DNA of 64,000 nt from Diplonema papillatum (lineage: Eukaryota; Euglenozoa; Diplonemea; Diplonemida; Diplonemidae), in contig JAPJBO010000965.1 in the NCBI GenBank assembly GCA_030068145.1, forward strand, positions 19,500 through 83,499. The letters run 5' to 3'. Made by a program: the position numbers and the translations under genes. This document shows, one piece after another, positions 10,953 through 20,425 of the stretch. The notes under the pieces were generated by a model that had not been told where the DNA came from, made no database searches, and saw nothing but the letters and a program-made list of their open reading frames with translations. The number at the start of each line of letters is the position of its first letter. Position 1 is the first letter of the stretch.

Positions 10953-11399
10953 TCATCCAGTGGCTAATGCAGCCCATCGCTACAGATATTCTGCATTCTA
11001 ATCATCAAACCCAGCTACTAGATCACAGGCAATTCAATGCAGTTTTGCAGTTTGCTGAAGGAATAGGAGCAAGACTCATGGCTAAATGAGCACGACCACC
11101 TCGAATCGACACCAGGAGAACTCGGGGTGGGGCTGGCTTCTACGACTAGCAATAATCCGGTAAAAGGTAGCACTCATGAACTCGCCCGAACCAACAGGAT
11201 CAAAGAATGTCAGTCACACCTTCCCTCTTATTTTTTCCCACCCTCCGTCCCCGGCGTGACGTAGTCCCGGCGGCAGTCATAGCCTCATGGTCGGTGGCCA
11301 GAAGACGCCGGCTCCAATTCCCGGCTCTCTGAGAAGCAGTTGCATGCTGCTCAAGCTTCATCCCGACCTTCTCGGCACGAAAGCTCTGTCCAGCGAAGC

Positions 11400-11900
11400 T
11401 GTAGCTACGGCAAAAACATGCAAAGCCTTCTTGACACAACTGCCCAGTAGCATGCACCGCTACGATAAAACATGGCAACCCTTGCAGCTACAACTGTCCA
11501 GCAGCATGCACTGCTACGGCAGAACATGGCAACGCTTGTAGCTACAACTGCCCAGTAGCATGCACTGACTACGGCAAAACATAAAAGCCCTTGCCGCACC
11601 CTGCAACGAGACTAAAACATGGCAACGCTTAGCTACAACTGCCCAGTAGCATGCACTGCTACGGCAGAACATGGCAGCGTGCACTGACTACGGCAAAACA
11701 TAAAGCCCTTGCCGCGCCCTGCAACGAGACTAAAACATGGCAACGCTTGTAGCTACAACTGCCCAGTAGCATGCACTGCTACGGCAGCATGCACTGACTA
11801 CGGCAAAACATAAAGCCCTTGCCGCGCCCTGCAACGAGACTAAAACATGGCAACGCTTGCAGCTACAACTGTCCCGTGGCACGCACTACGGCAAAACCAT
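11400..11900. repeat. Minisatellite array downstream of receptor B
   Basis: Repeated copies of a ~60-bp block (CAGTAGCATGCACTGCTACG ... AACATGGCAACGCTTG) that later alternate with a second block (CATAAAGCCCTTGCCGCGCC), forming a higher-order unit of about 120 bp. It begins just past the stop codon of the receptor B gene. Confidence 0.8.
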
Positions 11901-11931
11901 GGAAACCCTTGCAGCGGCGACAAACTGCGGC

Positions 11932-13476
11932 TCAGTAGTAGGCAGCGGCTATGTAGTCGCGGTCGGCTGCGAAGTCGGCGCCTTCGACCTGCGGAGTGCT
12001 CAGTTGGACGTGGATGCGCGTGTTCCTGGGCAGCCTGGGCTTGGTGCGGGAGTACACCGTCGACAGCGCGCCGAGGGTGTGCGCGTGGAACTCGTTCGCG
12101 ACGCTGAAGAAGTGGACGTGCTCGCCTTTGCTGTGCAGACACTGCGTCGAGTTGATGACCAGCGGGTTCTTCAGCTCCTCAGCCAGCGCCCTGTGCACGG
12201 CTATCAGCCGCGCCCGGGCCGCCGTCTCGTTGAACTTGCTGCAGATGTCGCACGCCGCCGCGGCAAGCGCCTCCGGCGTCTCCGTGGACGACCCCGTGGC
12301 TGCTTGCAGGTCCAGCTCCCCTTCCGTCTCTCCCTGCTCGGCCGAAGAGTCGTCGCTTTGCGCCTTCGGCGTCGCAGCCCGCACGGAGGGTAGGGTCACT
12401 GGGATGTCCGGCTCTTGCTCGATTTGCCGGCCGTCCATCAGCGCCTTGGCACCGGAGCCGGGGCTGTGTGCGCGCCGCCTCGACGCGACGCCGAGAGCGG
12501 CGGCGGCGGAGGCAACCGCGACGAGCAGGAAAGCGACCGGCCAGACCCACACGGGGGGAGGATCGCTGGGCGGCAAGTTCTCGAGGTCTTCCTCCAGGAG
12601 GTAGGAGACACGTGGCGTGCCGCCGCCGGGGTGCGCGGCCGGGCTGCCGGCATTGGCGCAGTTCTGCGAGGGGGTCTTGGGCCTGGTGCACATCGAGTAT
12701 ATGACGGGTGCCGTCGAGACGGTGGCTAGGTCGAACTCTGCACTGCCCGCGGTACGCAAACAGCCGGTCTGGGCAGTGCCCGTCGCAGTGTCGAAGACTC
12801 CGCGCCACCGACATGACACGAAATTAGGATTCACCACTTCGAAGGCGTTCGGGGTCACCCACGACCCCATCCCCGCCTCCTCCCCGTCCACGAGGAACAC
12901 TCCGTTCGGCAGGATCGACACAGTGAAGGTTGCAACAGCAGGCTTCCCTAAGGACACGCCGCTGAGGCCGACCTCTTGGTTCTCCCAAATGCAGCCCTCG
13001 TGGCCCGCCGTGCACATCGGCGGGAGCTCGGTGCCGCACGACAAAAGATGCATCCCGAGAACCCCGGCCTTCCGCTCGATGCTGGCGCACAGAGCGTCGT
13101 TCCCGTTCCACGCGTCAGGGACCGCCGGGAGCAGGCCCAAGCTCGCGAGGGCCGAAACGTTTGTGGTCCCGTCTGCCCACTGCCACCGGCCGCGGACGAG
13201 GCGGAGCCCCGTCCAGTAGTGCCAGTCGCCCTGCAGGCCGTCCTTCGCGGGGAGGTCGTTCAGCACGCTCTCCTTCGCGAGCTTCGCCAGGTGCGCGCCC
13301 TGCAGGGCGCAGTAGTGCTCGGCCGAGAACCGGCCCAGCGGCGTCACGGCCGCCAGCGCGGTCAGCACGCACACCCCGGATGCCCCGCCCACGTTGACAT
13401 ACTTGTCGAAGCACACCATGCCCTCCTCGCCCGACAGCCCCACTGACACCGCCAGCGCCGCCAGTAGCTGAAGCAT
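11932..13476 (-). CDS. Type I membrane C-type-lectin-like receptor B
   Basis: A 514-aa ORF. I take the start at MLQLLAALAV rather than nine codons upstream because it begins a signal peptide directly. Residues about 20-156 fit a C-type-lectin-like fold (FSAEHYCALQGAHL, WTGL, WQWADG, DALCASI, LLSCG...PPMC). A second region shares VDGEEAGMGSW and a following Cys with receptor A. TM helix at about 309-331 (VWVWPVAFLLVAV...), then RRR. The tail carries ICSKFNETAARARLIAVH and a block at 421-491 that is 75 % identical to that of receptor A, ending in a unique Tyr-rich tip (IAAAYY). The two genes are diverged tandem paralogs in the same orientation; the tail, not the ectodomain, is under the stronger constraint. 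Function inferred as a cell-surface receptor only. Confidence 0.8.
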   Translation of the reverse strand: MLQLLAALAVSVGLSGEEGMVCFDKYVNVGGASGVCVLTALAAVTPLGRFSAEHYCALQGAHLAKLAKESVLNDLPAKDGLQGDWHYWTGLRLVRGRWQWADGTTNVSALASLGLLPAVPDAWNGNDALCASIERKAGVLGMHLLSCGTELPPMCTAGHEGCIWENQEVGLSGVSLGKPAVATFTVSILPNGVFLVDGEEAGMGSWVTPNAFEVVNPNFVSCRWRGVFDTATGTAQTGCLRTAGSAEFDLATVSTAPVIYSMCTRPKTPSQNCANAGSPAAHPGGGTPRVSYLLEEDLENLPPSDPPPVWVWPVAFLLVAVASAAAALGVASRRRAHSPGSGAKALMDGRQIEQEPDIPVTLPSVRAATPKAQSDDSSAEQGETEGELDLQAATGSSTETPEALAAAACDICSKFNETAARARLIAVHRALAEELKNPLVINSTQCLHSKGEHVHFFSVANEFHAHTLGALSTVYSRTKPRLPRNTRIHVQLSTPQVEGADFAADRDYIAAAYY

Positions 13477-13623
13477 CGTGTGTGCACTCACCCACCCACC
13501 CACCCGCCCTTTCGCGGGGTTTTAGAATGGGAATCCGCGGGTGACCGCAGCCCGTCGTTTTCCTGTGCTTCCGACGATCCCGGGTTTGCTTGTTTTGTGT
13601 TTCTTCCTTTTTCGTTTTCGTTC

Positions 13624-13680
13624 TCCTGATGTCGGCGAGTGTCAAACTAACTAACCCGAAGGTGGATAATTACTGTGACG
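13624..13680 (-). promoter_or_regulatory. Conserved element upstream of lectin-like receptor B
   Basis: Matches 14761-14818 over most of its length (GGCGAGTGTCA, then ACCCGAAGG, then AATTACTGTGA) and more weakly 8451-8504. It sits about 150 bp before the start codon. A neighbouring CTTCCGACGATCCCGGG (about 13568) belongs to a motif also found upstream of other genes. Confidence 0.45.
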
Positions 13681-13744
13681 GCAGGTTTTGAGGTTATTTT
13701 TAGCAGGGAAGTTGCAGCTGCAATGCTTGTCTCTTTTTCAGTGG

Positions 13745-14093
13745 GGACCGCCGGGAGCAGGCCCAAGCTCGCGAGGACCGGAACGTTTGTGGTCCCGTCT
13801 GCCCACTGCCACCGGCCGCGGACGAGGCGGAGCCCCGTCCAGTAGTGCCAGTCGCCGTGCAGGCCGTCCTTCGCGGGGAGGTCGTTCAGCACGCTCTCCT
13901 TCGCGAGCGTCGCTAGGTGCGCGCGCAGTAGTACTCGGCCGAGAACCGGACCAGCGGTGTCACGGCCGCCAGCGCGGTCAGCACGCACACCCCGGATGCC
14001 CGTTGACATACATGTCGAAGCACACAATGTCCTCCTCGCCGCCCGACAGCCCCACAAACACCGCCAGCGCCGCCAGTAGCTGAAGCATCGTGT
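13745..14093 (-). pseudogene. Truncated 5' copy of receptor B
   Basis: About 350 bp closely match the first ~120 codons of receptor B, from MLQLLAALAVFVGLSGGEE (ATG at 14086-14088) through WHYWTGLRLVRGRWQWADG to LGLLPAVP. Small deletions shift the frame: GGASG at the second Cys is lost and the AEHYCALQGAH region is shortened. The copy stops abruptly where the parent continues into DAWNG. No TM or tail is present, so it is a partial duplicate and probably non-functional. Confidence 0.8.
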
Positions 14094-14895
14094 GCCTACA
14101 CACACGCGCCCTGGGTCAGTTTCCCGCTCGCCCGACCGTGAACGGCAGGGCCCCTGGGACCTGCCACCGGCACGGCAGGCGCGTCGCAGGCCGCCGGAAG
14201 TCCAGCGGAAATGGCCGACTCTGGGACACCTTACTCTCACCCACCAGCCCGCTGTGCTTCCGACGACCCCGATATGGGCGTGCAGATGCCCACAAGCCGC
14301 CAGGACCCTGAAAGACCCCTGATTTGCCGGAGAAAGGGGGTCCCCCAGCAACCCAAAACTAGAAACCTACCTTTCAGGCGGTCCCAAAATGCTCGGGAAA
14401 TCCAAAATAACTGGTCGGATGCTCGTTTAGGTTTTTGGTGCCTGTTAACCTTTTTTGTCGTGTTTCCGCGATGATCGCTCGGGCCGTTGCCTGTGGCGGT
14501 GTGCTATCGATCGGTGCTCAATTCCGTTTTCTTGGGTTCCCGACGATCCCGTGTTTGCTTTTTTTGTGATTTTCTTCCTTTTTTGTGTTACCGTCGATCC
14601 CGAAGGTTTTTTTTTTTTTTTTTCCTGACGAAGGTACCAGGGAAAGCCTGCTACACGGGAGCCAAGCTTCACGTGTTCGGCGGTACTGCAGAGTACGAGT
14701 CTACGGGTTGACCGTCACGTTCCTGGACCAGGAGCGGCCTTTTTCGTTTTCCTCTTCCTTCCTGACGACGGGCGAGTGTCAGACCTAGCTCACCCGAAGG
14801 CGGTCAATTACTGTGAAGATTTTCAGAATTTTCTGTTCCCGTTTGCTGGGTTTGTACCGGATTCTCGTCTGGTTTGTGCCTGCGTCTTGCCGGGT
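14094..14895. other. Intergenic DNA with shared leader-type motifs
   Basis: No gene. Contains a GTTTCCGCGATGATCGCTC motif (about 14460) resembling those just upstream of the 18405 and 37268 start codons, two CGATCCCG motifs (14540, 14590), a shortened copy of dispersed repeat G (14635-14760) and the receptor-type upstream element (14761-14818). Confidence 0.5.
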
Positions 14896-16523
14896 TTGTG
14901 CTGGGTTCTTACCGGGTTCTAAGAACGGGTGTGGATCACATCAGGCCCAGTTCAGCGGCCTGCTACCCCTCACTCATCTTGAAAAATGGACCGAGATGGG
15001 TCGAAAACGTCTCCGAGGTATGGTGCAGCCGAGCTAAGAGGGATGTGCTGACCCCGTCCTGATTTGCTGGAAAGGAATTTGAGGCCCCGCAGACTGACCA
15101 CGCTGCGGGCATCTCGCGTTGCAACTTGGTCTGTAAGGTCCATCCCCATTCCCGGGTTTTTCATATACAGGGATTCTTTGCCATGGCGCCCGTGCTAATC
15201 TCAACACGGTCACAAAGGAAGGGCTGGACCTGCCTACGCTGTTGGGTCTAAGCTCTCGACACAGCGCACCACGACAACACCACGGTCTGTCAGATCCATC
15301 CATATCCCCTAGACCTGCACAGAATTTCCAGGTGATGCACGTCCCGTTCTAACGGGATGAAATGGACCGGCTTAAAGCTTGCTGCGAGCTGGCAAAAAGA
15401 GACCCCGCGCGCGCTACACGAGAAAGGGAAAGGGCGGCGTTCTCGTTGTGCTGGGTTCTTACCGGGCTCTAAGAACGGGTGTCGATCACATCAGGCCCAG
15501 TTCAGCGGCCTGCTACCCCTCACTCATCTTGAAAAATGGACCGAGATGGGTCGAAAACGTCTCCGAGGTATGGTGCAGCCGAGCTAAGAGGGATGTGCTG
15601 ACCTAGTCCTGATTTGCTGGAAAGGAATTTGAGGCGGCGCAGACTGACCACGCTGCGGGCATCTCGCGTTGCAACTTGGTCTGTAAGGTCCATCCCCATT
15701 CCCGGGTTTTTCATATACAGGGATTCTTTGCCATGGCGCCCGTGCTAATCTCAACACGGTCACAAAGGAAGGGCTGGACCTGCCTACGCTGTTGGGTCTA
15801 AGCTCTCGACACAGCGCACCACGACAACACCACGGTCTGTCAGATCCATCCATATCCCCTAGACCTGCACAGAATTTCCAGGTGATGCACGTCCCGTTCT
15901 AACGGGATGAAATGGACCGGCTTAAAGCTTGCTGCGAGCTGGCAAAAAGAGACCCCGCGCGCGCTACACGAGAAAGGGAAAGGGCGGCGTTCTCGTTGTG
16001 CTGGGTTCTTACCGGGCTCTAAGAACGGGTGTCGATCACATCAGGCCCAGTTCAGCGGCCTGCTACCCCTCACTCATCTTGAAAAATGGAGCGAGATGGG
16101 TCGAAAATGTCTCCGAGGCATGGTGCAGCCGAGCTAAAAGGGATGTGCCGAACCCCATCCTGATTTGCTGGAAAGGAATTTGAGGCCCCGCAGACTGACC
16201 ACGCTGCGGGCTTCTCGCGTTGCAACTTGGTCTGTAAGGTCCATCCCCATTCCCGGGGTTTTCATATCAGGGATTATTTGCCATGGCACCCATGCTAATC
16301 TCAACACGGTCACAAGGGGGTGGACCTACGCTGTTGGGCCTACGCTCTCGACACAGCGCACCACGACTTTACCACGGTCTGTCAGATCCCTGCACACAGA
16401 ATCTCCTGGGTGATGCACGTCACGGTCTAACGGGATGAGATGGACCGGCTTAAAGCTTGCTGCGAGCTGGCAAAAAGAGACCCCGCGCGCGCGCTACACG
16501 AGAAAGGGAAAGGGCGGCGTCTC
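14896..16523. repeat. 550-bp tandem repeat, about 2.9 copies
   Basis: Units start at about 14896, 15446 and 15996 with GTGCTGGGTTCTTACCGGG and are almost identical over 550 bp; the third is slightly diverged and shortened. Short ORFs repeat with the unit and are not genes. Confidence 0.9.
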
Positions 16524-17439
16524 GGGAAGCAACCAGCGGAAAGGCCGTTTTGTTCCAGGAAGACAGTCCCAGAGTTTTCCTCGTCAGGCGGCTTATAACC
16601 CAATTTCGGCCCTCCTTAGCAAATACACCTCCTCCCAACGGCAGGATGACATTCTTACATTGCGGGAAGGCAAACTTTTGTGTTACCCGCTACAACGCCG
16701 GGTAGGGCCCTTCATCTGGCAGAGCAGCAACGAGTCAGGCTGCGGCATGCTTTTCAGAGTGAAAGTTCGCTTGAAACTCCGGGGTTTTAAAGTCTCCGGG
16801 GTGACCTTCTTCGTTATGGGAAGATATCCTTTGTGCTCTGAGTGTCGTAAGAGTGGTGGTAACACGAGGTAAGAGGACGGTGGGTACCTTGGTTCTTGGT
16901 CATTGGTGGTTTCGGCCATTGTCCACATGGCCCTCCTCAGTGTGGTGCCGCAGTAGTGATGACTGGCTGTCTTCTTGGTACCGTATGACCGTCTCTTTTC
17001 GTGAACTTGTGGTGCTGCTTATGGTTTTCGTGCGCTGTGAAAGCTGGCAGGCGCCAGCGGTGCGGGGTTCCGTGTATGCGACAGGTCTATTGAGGCCCCT
17101 CTTCGTTGGCCGTTGACTTGGCGCACCTTCTCGTGGGTGGGTGCCCTCATCAGGCTCTCGTGGAGGGCTCAATGCAAGCAAGAATGACACCCGACGCTCT
17201 GAGGAATCGCTCTGTGAGTCGCAGTGAGTCACTATACCAAGACGGTGGCTTTGGATGCCGGCTTCCGCACTAGATACGTGCCAAAGCGCCCTACCCCTTC
17301 GCATTTCTTCACATCGTATGTATCTGCTCGTGGAACGAGAACGTACGTTGGCAACGAACGACGGGCAGTTATAGAGTAACGCCCCGGATTCTCTTCCAGC
17401 CGCAGTGTGCACGGCAGGCTTTTTTTTTTCAAGAACTGC
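16524..17439. other. Gene-free stretch with a dispersed repeat D fragment
   Basis: Bases 16756-16820 (AAAGTTCGCTTGAAACTCCG) match 22562-22625 and, in part, 39905-39935. Nothing else is recognised; the long minus-strand ORF at 16900-17595 has no domain and overlaps the partial copies that follow. Confidence 0.5.
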
Positions 17440-18048
17440 GAGGTGCGCATTGGGACCGCCAGGCGGTATGTTCCACATCTTCTTCGCGTTTGCCATACTC
17501 GCGCGCATCTCTTCTCGCTGGAAGAGCAACGGTTGTTGAAACGATGGGCAGTTTATGCATAGACCGGCATCACGGACTTCCTTCCACCTGTGCACGCAGG
17601 CTCTTCCGAAAGTGCAAGGTGTGCCTGGGACTCGTCAGGCGGTAGATGCATCATCCGCGTTTGCCATACTCGCGTACATCTCTTCTCGTGGAAGAGCAAC
17701 GGTTGTTAGGACGATGGGCAGTGTATGCGTGGATGGACGTCACGGCTCCCTTCCGACAGTGCACGCAGGCTCTTCTGAAAGTGCAAGGACACCTGGAACT
17801 CGTCAGGCGGTAGATGCATTCTTCGCGCTCGTCATACTCGTGCGCATCTCTTTTTCTTCGTGGAGCAACAACGGACGTTGACAGCGACGCGACAGTTCAT
17901 CCAAAGACTACATCACGGATTACCTTCCAACCGCAGTGTGTGGTAGGTTCTTCCTTCGAAACCACGACGAGTTTATGCAAAGAGCGGCATCGCGGATTCT
18001 TCCAGCCGCAGGTATGCATTGGCAGGCATTTCCGCTGGGCGGAAGAAA
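17440..18048 (-). pseudogene. Degenerate tandem copies of the 3' end of the 18049-18405 gene
   Basis: The final coding segment of the neighbouring gene (LFHEKKHTSMANAKKKW) is recognisable three more times downstream on the same strand, at about 17450-17545 (LFQREEMRASMANAKKMW), 17640-17710 and 17812-17880, each followed by a similar 3'-flank (GCAGTTTATGCATAGACC type). Substitutions and single-base indels break the frame in the inner copies. Confidence 0.7.
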
Positions 18049-18405
18049 CTACTGAGTCCACTTCTTCTTCGCGTTCGCCATGCTTGTGTGCTTCTTCTCG
18101 TGGAACAACACCGGCCGCTGAACCACCGGATCGTACATGACCTGCGTCCTTCTGTCGGGCTCTTTCGCAACCTTCCGCCTTGCGGAAATGTGGTACCAAG
18201 GGTGGCCCGCTGCGCTCATCAGCTTGATCGGGACAAGCTCCCGCTTCGTGCTCTTAATCTTCTGCGAGTACTTGCTGAGCATCAGCTGCCGGTTCCCGCC
18301 TTCCATCGCGTGCCAGCGCTTCGGCCACGCCCAAAGCAGCGGCGCGGTGGACGAAAAGCAACGAGCTCCCAACGGGATCCGCCTTGCCAAGCGGAGAACG
18401 TCCAT
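18049..18405 (-). CDS. Small basic protein, possibly mitochondrial
   Basis: A 118-aa intronless ORF starting MDVLRLARRIPLGARCFSST, which has the Arg-rich, Ser-rich, acid-free character of a mitochondrial targeting peptide. The rest is basic (KIKSTKRELVPIKL, WYHISARRKVAKEPDRR) and ends KKKWTQ. I do not recognise the family; a small mitochondrial ribosomal protein or respiratory-complex subunit would fit the size and charge, but that is inference. I chose the internal ATG at 18405 over one at 18567 because the targeting peptide starts there and the DNA upstream contains the 40-bp leader motif. Partial copies occur on both sides (17440-18048, 20284-20425), which argues that this is the parent gene. 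Confidence 0.55.
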   Translation of the reverse strand: MDVLRLARRIPLGARCFSSTAPLLWAWPKRWHAMEGGNRQLMLSKYSQKIKSTKRELVPIKLMSAAGHPWYHISARRKVAKEPDRRTQVMYDPVVQRPVLFHEKKHTSMANAKKKWTQ

Positions 18406-18437
18406 GGTGGTTGGTGTGTTTTTTTCTTCTTCTTTCT

Positions 18438-18477
18438 TTGTGTTTCCGGCGATATGTCGCTCAGTCAGTTGCCTGTG
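18438..18477 (-). promoter_or_regulatory. 40-bp leader motif upstream of the small mitochondrial-type gene
   Basis: Plus-strand TTTGTGTTTCCGGCGATA followed by TCGCTCAGTCAGT and GCCTGTG, 33 bp before the start codon. It matches 37274-37313 (6 bp before another start codon) at about 38 of 40 positions, and a looser version occurs at about 14457-14498. Confidence 0.5.
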
Positions 18478-19674
18478 TCGCATTGATTTGGTGCTCGAAA
18501 GAGTGGGGTTGCTTAGGGTAGCTGCCGATCTGCTGCGATGTTCTGAAATTGGGAAGGCTTTCCACATGCAGAGCTGCGCAGTGCCGAGGTGTACTGCTGC
18601 TATGCGGTACAGGGGTGAACACTACAGAGTGAAGGAGATGGGCAGACTGATGGGAAGGGGATAACACGATCCCTTGCTGATCTCGGCGACGACGGCACTG
18701 GCATCGCCGGCCCGAACACAGCACGCCGCCCGGCCCTCTTCGATGGCAGACTCTGAACGTGGGCCCTGATTCTGATTCTAGTTCAGACTCGGGGATGAAA
18801 CAGGTCACTCGAGTGATAGCACGCGACCGCAAAAGCTTCTGCCGTATCAGCTTTTTGACGGTAGTGTAGTGGACCACCGTGGCTGTGACGGGTAACGGGG
18901 AGTTAGGGTTCAATTCCGGAGAGGTTGAATGGATGGGAATTGCTGAAAAAGACAGGCGCTTCGTTTTGTTTGTGCATGCCAGGTTGATCGTTTTCCCACT
19001 TGTATTTACCCTGTGTGTTTTCAGGTAAGGAATTCTGATCAACCACCCAAACACGCTGCCTCCCCACTGCGCCTTCCACGGGTCGCACAACGACCGCGCC
19101 CTCCCGCCGGCTCTTCCCGGCAACTCGCGTCCTCCGCAGTGGTTTTCCGCTTAGCCACCAAAATGGAATTGGTTGGCTAAAAAAAATTGACGTTTCACAA
19201 AAAGAGGTCAAAAAGAATTCTCTCGACCGATCTTGCATGGTGTTAGGAGGGTCGGCAGGTTGTGGCTTCCGGCTTAGATGGAATTCCTGTGGCGAAAAAG
19301 AGTTTTTTAGCCAACCCCATTTTCGTGGAAAAGAGTCTTTTTGGCGAAGAAATATTTTTTAGCCACACAGGAAAAACACTGGTCCTCCGCATCTCAGCGT
19401 GCCTGTCGGCGCAAACGGGAAAGCGAAGATTCCGATTCCTTTTCGGATTATGAACTCGTGAGCAACTTCCAACAACAGTTGCAGCCGGATAGACTTGCAC
19501 CGCGCCGAAAGCGCGGAAAAGGTGACCCTTCTGGAGTCACGTAGCGAAAAGCTGGCAAAGTGTGGTACGCATTTGCATGCACATGACTCCCCACTAACGC
19601 AACAAGATGGGCCGACACTTGGACCGGCACTTGAGATCCACGTCAACGTCCTGACATCTCTTGGAGGCGGAAAC
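18478..19674. other. Intergenic stretch with inverted-repeat debris
   Basis: No gene supported. A block at about 18958-19060 (TTGTTTGTGCATGCC ... CCAAACACGCTGCC) recurs near 35185-35243. Bases 19158-19184 and 19300-19326 form an imperfect inverted pair around GGTTGGCTAAAAAA. Confidence 0.45.
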
Positions 19675-20094
19675 ATGGCCGGCCTCAATAAGAGGCCGCA
19701 GATGTCGAACCAGCAGGCCTTCGAAGACGTGATGCGCGCGTATGAGGCAGCCGCACGAGAGCAGACGGCGAAGAAGGCCGGCGACAAGGTGCGAGCCGAA
19801 CCGCAAGCAGGACTCCGCAAGGCTGCGACGCTGAACGGCAGCTTTCGTCCCCAGAGGCATTACCCGTCGGGATGGGAACGCAAGCAGTCCCGATGGAAAC
19901 ACGAAGCCATGCAGGAGAGACGAGCAGCGCAGAATGAGCGCAAGACGGGCGCCAAGAGCAGATCAGGACGTTGGGACCGTCCCAAGCCGAAGAAGGAGTC
20001 CAAAAGCGAAGCAACAACACCAACACGGAGACGCAAACCGAAGGCAGCCAAGCAGATCTCCCAGGGCAGGGGGGAACCCGCGGCGGTGAAGTAA
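19675..20094 (+). CDS. Hypothetical very basic protein
   Basis: A 139-aa ORF beginning MAGLNKRPQMSNQQAFEDVM. The first third could form an amphipathic helix (AFEDVMRAYEAAAREQTAKK); the rest is Lys/Arg-rich (WERKQSRWKHEAMQERRAAQ, RWDRPKPKKESKSE, RRRKPKAAKQ). This suggests nucleic-acid binding, but no family is recognised. The frame stays open 60 codons upstream to 19495; I prefer the inner ATG because composition changes there. It could be a retroelement remnant as easily as a host gene. Confidence 0.4.
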   Translation: MAGLNKRPQMSNQQAFEDVMRAYEAAAREQTAKKAGDKVRAEPQAGLRKAATLNGSFRPQRHYPSGWERKQSRWKHEAMQERRAAQNERKTGAKSRSGRWDRPKPKKESKSEATTPTRRRKPKAAKQISQGRGEPAAVK

Positions 20095-20283
20095 CGAAGC
20101 TCATCCGAGTGTCCGATGAAACCCTTTGTCAATACCACCCAACGACTGCGACGCGCGTGCGAAATGTCGGACGCTAGCGTCTGTCAAGAGCATGCGTGAC
20201 TCAGCCGTGTTTTAAAGGTGAGATGAGAGGCATCGGCTCACTCTGTCAAAGGACCATCCACTAACGCAACAAGACGACGATCC

Positions 20284-20425
20284 GTTGCGGAAATATGGTA
20301 CCAAGGGTGGCCCGCTGCGCTACCGGGACAAGCTCCCGCTTCGTGCTCTTAATCTTCTGCGAGCTTTTTGCTGAGCATCAGACCTGCCGGCTCCCGCCTT
20401 CCATCGCGTGCCAACGCTTGCGTCT
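20284..20425 (-). pseudogene. Internal fragment of the 18049-18405 gene
   Basis: About 140 bp match 18182-18330 (GGTACCAAGGGTGGCCCGCT, CTTCGTGCTCTTAATCTTCTGC, CCTTCCATCGCGTGCCA) but lack a dozen bases (CATCAGCTTGAT in the parent) and carry small indels. It covers the middle of the CDS only. Confidence 0.7.

Larger units (their letters stand above)
8505..11399. other. Intergenic region with dispersed repeats
   Basis: A 200-codon ORF at 8563-9165 (plus) runs into a dispersed repeat and is not believable. A block at 8940-9020 (CACGCTGCCAGCGTTCTCTT) recurs at 62915-62990. Bases 10225-10330 (CTGAGGCCAGGTTATT...) recur in part at 42534-42580 and 3066. The 10580-10680 stretch is a diverged family A copy. 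Confidence 0.5.
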
